Assembly (NCBI RefSeq): GCF_030272615.1
Contig: NC_081407.1
Coordinates: 378,704,400 to 378,768,399, forward strand
Origin: Cryptomeria japonica
Lineage: Eukaryota > Streptophyta > Pinopsida > Cupressales > Cupressaceae
Direction: 5' to 3'
Length of the DNA: 64,000 nt
This document shows positions 60,425 through 64,000 of the stretch, piece by piece (position 1 is the stretch's first letter; each line of letters opens with the position of its first letter). The notes beneath the pieces are model-generated. The model did not search any database. It saw only the letters and a list, made by a program, of their open reading frames with translations, and was not told where the DNA came from. The position numbers were made by a program, and so were the translations under genes.

Positions 60425-60910
60425 TGAAATTTAAAGAATCCCCTTCTATCTCTAGATTTGAAATCCCTTCGTCCTTACAGAGTTGTAGACTCAGTTGTAG
60501 GGTGACAAATTATACCTTGTTATTGGTTCCCACTGGCAACTTCACTGATCATCCCCAAACCATCTCGCAAGGTCATTTATGATAAGGAAATTGGCTCCTC
60601 TTAAACCCATATTACTATGGGAGGCTCCATCCAAATTTAATTTTAGATGGCCCCTTGAAGGAAGGAGCCATCTCGCATATGCTTGATGGTTGTAATTGTT
60701 TATAAGATCTCCTTTTGTGGGAATAAGATGGGGCTATACGTTTAGCATTTTATCATCCCTAGTGGAAATGAAAGGTGATGCCCTTCTACTGATTTGACAT
60801 TTATGTGCTCACTTATAGCCACCTTTATCAAACTCAACAATGATTCCAACTTTGTTACCTTACCATTAAATATTATGGTGTTTCTTTCCTTCCACAGATG
60901 CTAGATCAAC
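60425..60910 (-). pseudogene. LINE RNase H remnant A
   Basis: The minus strand reads LWKERNTIIFNGKVTKLESL (about 60905-60840), GHLKLNLDGASHSNMGLRG (about 60660-60600), then ISNLEIEGDSLNF (about 60470-60430), with frame changes. The order fits the end of a plant LINE: the WKERN stretch before the RNase H. Internal RNase H sequence is missing, and remnant B begins directly after it. Confidence 0.65.
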
Positions 60911-61559
60911 ATGGTATTTATATTTTAACAATTAAAATATAATTTATAAAAAATATTTCTCTTAATATTGCATCATTCTTCTTGAATGCTCTATTGAAAA
61001 TACCATCATTATCTTCTTTGATCTCCTCATATCATAGTTGGAGATAGGCCCCATTTCTTTTCTATGCCAATGTTCTTTAAATAAATTGGCAACAATTACT
61101 TCTCCCCATATTTTCCTATCTAAAATGTCCATTATATTGGTTAGTAGGTCTTCCATTATTTTTGTATCATGTGCATGCCCTCCTTTAAGCTTTCTCAATC
61201 CAATTGCAGCTATTGTCACTCTCTATATTATCAACACCTTTATAATGAGAAGATGCTAGAATCGGCATAAAAAAATCCTCCTCTTATAACCTACATTGCA
61301 CTCTTCTTATGGGAAAAATTCTAGCCATTCAACTTCTCTCCTCCTTTCAATACCACCAACATTATTTAAAATGGTGGAAAATCTATCATGTGAGACTGTT
61401 TCAAATTTTGTTCTTGTGAAACCTAATATCATAGAATAACCAAAATAATAATTTCTCCTATACTTTAGCTTCCAAAATACTATACTTTCATTTGTCTATA
61501 TCCAATCATTGAATTTAAATTTTCCTACACTTCTACTTCAATTTGATTGGATGTGACCA

Positions 61560-62315
61560 TCAACTTTTTTTTTCTACTCTTCTATTTGCCAAGAAGTTTG
61601 CAACCCTATTACTTCTTAATATATGTTTGTTTGGGAGAAAGATTGAATTTTTTCAAGAATAGGGCTGATTGCTTTTATCAGTTTTGTCCACTTCCATTTC
61701 ATAGAACTTATGCTTCTAAATAAATTGATATGTACCATTAAATCACCTTCCACTTAGTTTGATATCATATTTTTTTATTCGCATATTTTCAATCCTTTGA
61801 AGAGTGACTCAATCTAGGACTCATTGTTTATTTTAAAAGAAATAGTATTTGATGACTCTCAATTGAAAATTCTCACCTCATTTCAAATAATACAACTTAC
61901 ATTTAGGGGTGAGGATCCAATAGTTGTGACTATAAAGTTGTTAATATTGATGATGTCTACCCATAATTGAATGAAATGTATTTCTTAGATCTATAAAGCA
62001 ACAAATTATGTGATGCCACATCAATGCACCAATAAAACATGTCTTATTGTGCAAGCATTGGTCTCACTTTTTTTTTTTGGCCTTTTTGGACATCTTGGAA
62101 AAAAGTATGCTGATGCAACATCATATTTGATGACATGGCCTTGAAAGCTCAGTTATAAGCAAGGAACTTGCCAAATAAGATGTTGTAAAGAAATTGGGAC
62201 TGATTTGAAATTTCAATTCTAAGGACAAAGTTAGAATGCTCAGCTATTGGATCCTCTCCCTTAAGGTTAGCTCCCAAGACCCATCAAAATTCACTTTTGA
62301 TCTCCAATCAAAATG
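61560..62315 (-). pseudogene. LINE RNase H remnant C
   Basis: Weak but ordered motifs on the minus strand: WRSKVNFDGSW (about 62310-62272), a GLKICE stretch followed by VEGDLMVHINLFRSIS (about 61800-61690), and SQTNIY.EV.GLQTSWQI (about 61640-61580). They fit the beginning, middle and HIYREGN end of a LINE RNase H, with several stops and shifts. Confidence 0.45.
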
Positions 62316-63179
62316 ACTATCCACCTTGCTTCTTTTTTATTAGATCCTCTAATGCAAAATTCCCATACACAACTTTAATAAATTCCATACCTTCATTATT
62401 ATATTGTCTTGATGATATGTGGATTCCTTCGACCTTGATTTTGAACTTTTACCTTTGGTATTAAAATTTCAAATATACTTCTATTTTAAATTTTATTACT
62501 TCTACCCTTGACAGTTAGTCATTGAAAATGGACTGCAGGTAAGTCAAGTAAGACGGCTATCACTATTTTGGCATAGAAGAGGTGTTAACATATTACTGGA
62601 ATACAAGCAAGAGCTTTTACTTAGAAAACTGATATTGAGGATGTCTTTGTTTTCATATTCTAGAATTCCACTGTCGCCAGACCTCATCCCGGTCAAAAAG
62701 TTATATACAGAATTGTCGAAAGTCTTTCAACAACTGTGGAGGTCCGGTTCAGTGTGTTGACTCACCAATAGACACGCGTCCCAGTTTACATTATTAAGAC
62801 CTGTTTCTCGCAGGAGATTCCATGTTAGCCACCCAAAGTATCGTCTTATTTGTTATTTTTACATACCAGATTCCATGTTAGCTTTCATTTGCGCTGAAGA
62901 ATCTCAATTCAAATGTGCCATTCTTCGAAATTATCATCTTATTTCTCGTAAGCGACCCGCCGAACGAAAGAGTATCTCTAACCAGAACTCTTCAGTTGAA
63001 CAAACACCGTCGTAATCTTGCCGGTTTTTGTCCATCGCTAAGGTCATTCTGTCGTCGTTATTATATTTCCAAGACAACTTCTGAAGTAAAAAGTCCCCGG
63101 AAAGAGAAGTGTCACTTCCAAGATGGCATTAATTCAATAGAAACTGAACTATTTGTTTTTAAGCCAAAAGAATCAACCG
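62316..63179. other. Spacer before copia element, no gene seen
   Basis: Mixed-composition DNA. GATTCCATGTTAGC occurs twice (about 62816 and 62870). A 94-codon open frame (62915-63199) runs into the LTR and has no recognisable feature. Confidence 0.45.
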
Positions 63180-63440
63180 TGTTGGTGTTATTACATTAGT
63201 TTAGATTTAATTAATAAAACTACCGGTGGTTGTGTTTTCGGTTGTGTTTTCAGTTGTGCTGTTACACAACCATTTGCTGTTTTGTATTGCCTATTTAAAG
63301 GCACAAATTTAGAATGAATATGAGTATCTGATAATATATTTTATCCTACAAAATCAAATCAATAATATTTTTCATTTGTGCCATTCTCTGCAATCATAGT
63401 TTAGTTTTTTCTATACTATGTTGGCTCTACCATTTCAACA
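63180..63440 (+). repeat. 5' LTR of a Ty1/copia element
   Basis: The LTR is 261 bp, starting TGTTGGTG and ending TTTCAACA, with 5-bp inverted ends TGTTG/CAACA. TATTTAAA lies at 63292-63299. A short GGTTGTGTTTTC direct repeat and a facing CACAACC lie upstream of it. The exact primer-binding site follows with no gap. Confidence 0.85.
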
Positions 63441-63452
63441 TGGTATCAGAGC
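63441..63452 (+). promoter_or_regulatory. Primer-binding site (initiator tRNA-Met type)
   Basis: TGGTATCAGAGC, the standard plant copia primer-binding site complementary to the initiator tRNA-Met, begins the base after the LTR. Confidence 0.9.
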
Positions 63453-63784
63453 GAAAACTTGTTTCTATGATCTGTGGCTAATGGAGGAATAAGATTGGGG
63501 TTGGCTTCTGCATTTGCTGTGTTGCAGAGGAGACAAAGCGGCTATTGAGCGTGACTTAGAAGAACTGTAGATGGCAGTGATATGATTTTAGTGTTTGTAA
63601 TGGTGAGAGAGGAACAATAAAAGGAAGGTGGAAGTAAAAATAGAGATATGATTCAAGTCCAAACGCCAAACTAGAATCTTGCAATCATGTTTCAAGAAAA
63701 GAGGTATGAAATGGACTATCTCTTTATAGGGTGACATCACAAATCTTTTGTTATCATTTTATTTGTCTTTGAGTGATAAAGATT

Positions 63785-64000
63785 ATGGATAAAGTAGTTA
63801 CAATTCCTAAATTCGAAGAGCATGAATTCCACAAGTGGCAAATTAAAGTGCAACTGTCATTAATTGAGAAAGATTTGTGGGAGATTGTGGATGGGACTGT
63901 AACAAAGCCACAAGATGTAGATGCAACAACGAAGTGGACGACAAAAGATCGTAGGCCCATGACATTGATTGGTCTTGGTTTATCAAATGCATACTTGCAT
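63785..64000 (+). CDS. gag: Ty1/copia Gag, N-terminal part, cut by window edge
   Basis: The open frame from ATG 63785 runs 72 codons to the window end without a stop. MDKVVTIPKFEEHEFHKWQI and the LSLIEKDLWEIVDG stretch fit the start of plant copia Gag (the W...M..L....LW..V pattern of UBN2/DUF4219-like Gag). It lies about 330 bp after the primer-binding site, on the same strand. The frame is clean so far, so the element may be young, but pol and the 3' LTR are outside the window. Confidence 0.85.
   Translation, partial: MDKVVTIPKFEEHEFHKWQIKVQLSLIEKDLWEIVDGTVTKPQDVDATTKWTTKDRRPMTLIGLGLSNAYLH

Noticed and set aside
62915-63199. 94-codon plus-strand open frame upstream of the copia LTR
   Set aside because: It runs into the LTR, has no motif and no conserved composition.

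Overview
The window looks like nuclear DNA of a seed plant with a large, repeat-packed genome. A gymnosperm is my guess, but nothing in the sequence proves it. The evidence is dense nested Ty3/gypsy elements of the plant-only Tat type (two RNase H domains, long internal tails), a plant mobile domain (PMD) gene, plant-type LINE RNase H fragments and a Ty1/copia element primed by initiator tRNA-Met. I found no intact host gene, no rRNA, no complete tRNA and no CRISPR array.

Positions 1-17946 form a huge head-to-head inverted repeat. A Tat gag-pol on the minus strand (914-8437, element 1) mirrors a related one on the plus strand (9676-17196, element 2). They meet in a leader region holding a ~20-bp CACAGACG minisatellite, with no 5' LTR between them. 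Element 1 runs off the left edge. Element 2 continues through a structured tail, an antisense intron-containing PMD gene (18775-21369), a hairpin overlapping the polypurine tract and a 3' LTR (21710 to ~22477). Directly abutting that LTR is a 5'-truncated pol of a second Tat family (element 3, ~22482-26230) with its tail, hairpin plus polypurine tract and a ~1.4-kb LTR ending near 30003. All three gag-pol or pol frames are free of frameshifts and are broken only by stop codons, nearly all explained by C-to-T changes.

From 30 to 48 kb the DNA is AT-rich, non-genic and built from repeats: a foldback element with two 1,386-bp arms (30011-33864), a tRNA-derived SINE with a 10-bp target duplication (34821-34978), a ~125-bp tandem array (35517-36360), a second foldback element full of internal tandem repeats (37486-39895), and two candidate LTRs (45121 and 46907).

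From 48 to 64 kb there is a minus-strand Tat-type LTR with polypurine tract and tail (48434 to ~51870), a 1.9-kb array of 20-bp palindromes (55008-56937) with a perfect 123-bp palindrome, a GA-rich duplication, a decayed mobile-element-like gene (57720-59434), three minus-strand LINE RNase H remnants (59690-62315), and the start of a Ty1/copia element (LTR 63180-63440, PBS, gag from 63785) that runs off the right edge.

The most novel-looking signals are structural. Downstream of pol there are small hairpin modules (GGTG, A-rich bulge, 4-bp stem-loop, CGCC/CACC) whose inner stems differ in sequence but stay self-complementary. A 36-nt hairpin overlaps the polypurine tract in three elements whose stem sequences differ. 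The antisense PMD cassette is present in element 2 and absent from otherwise collinear tails of the other two.
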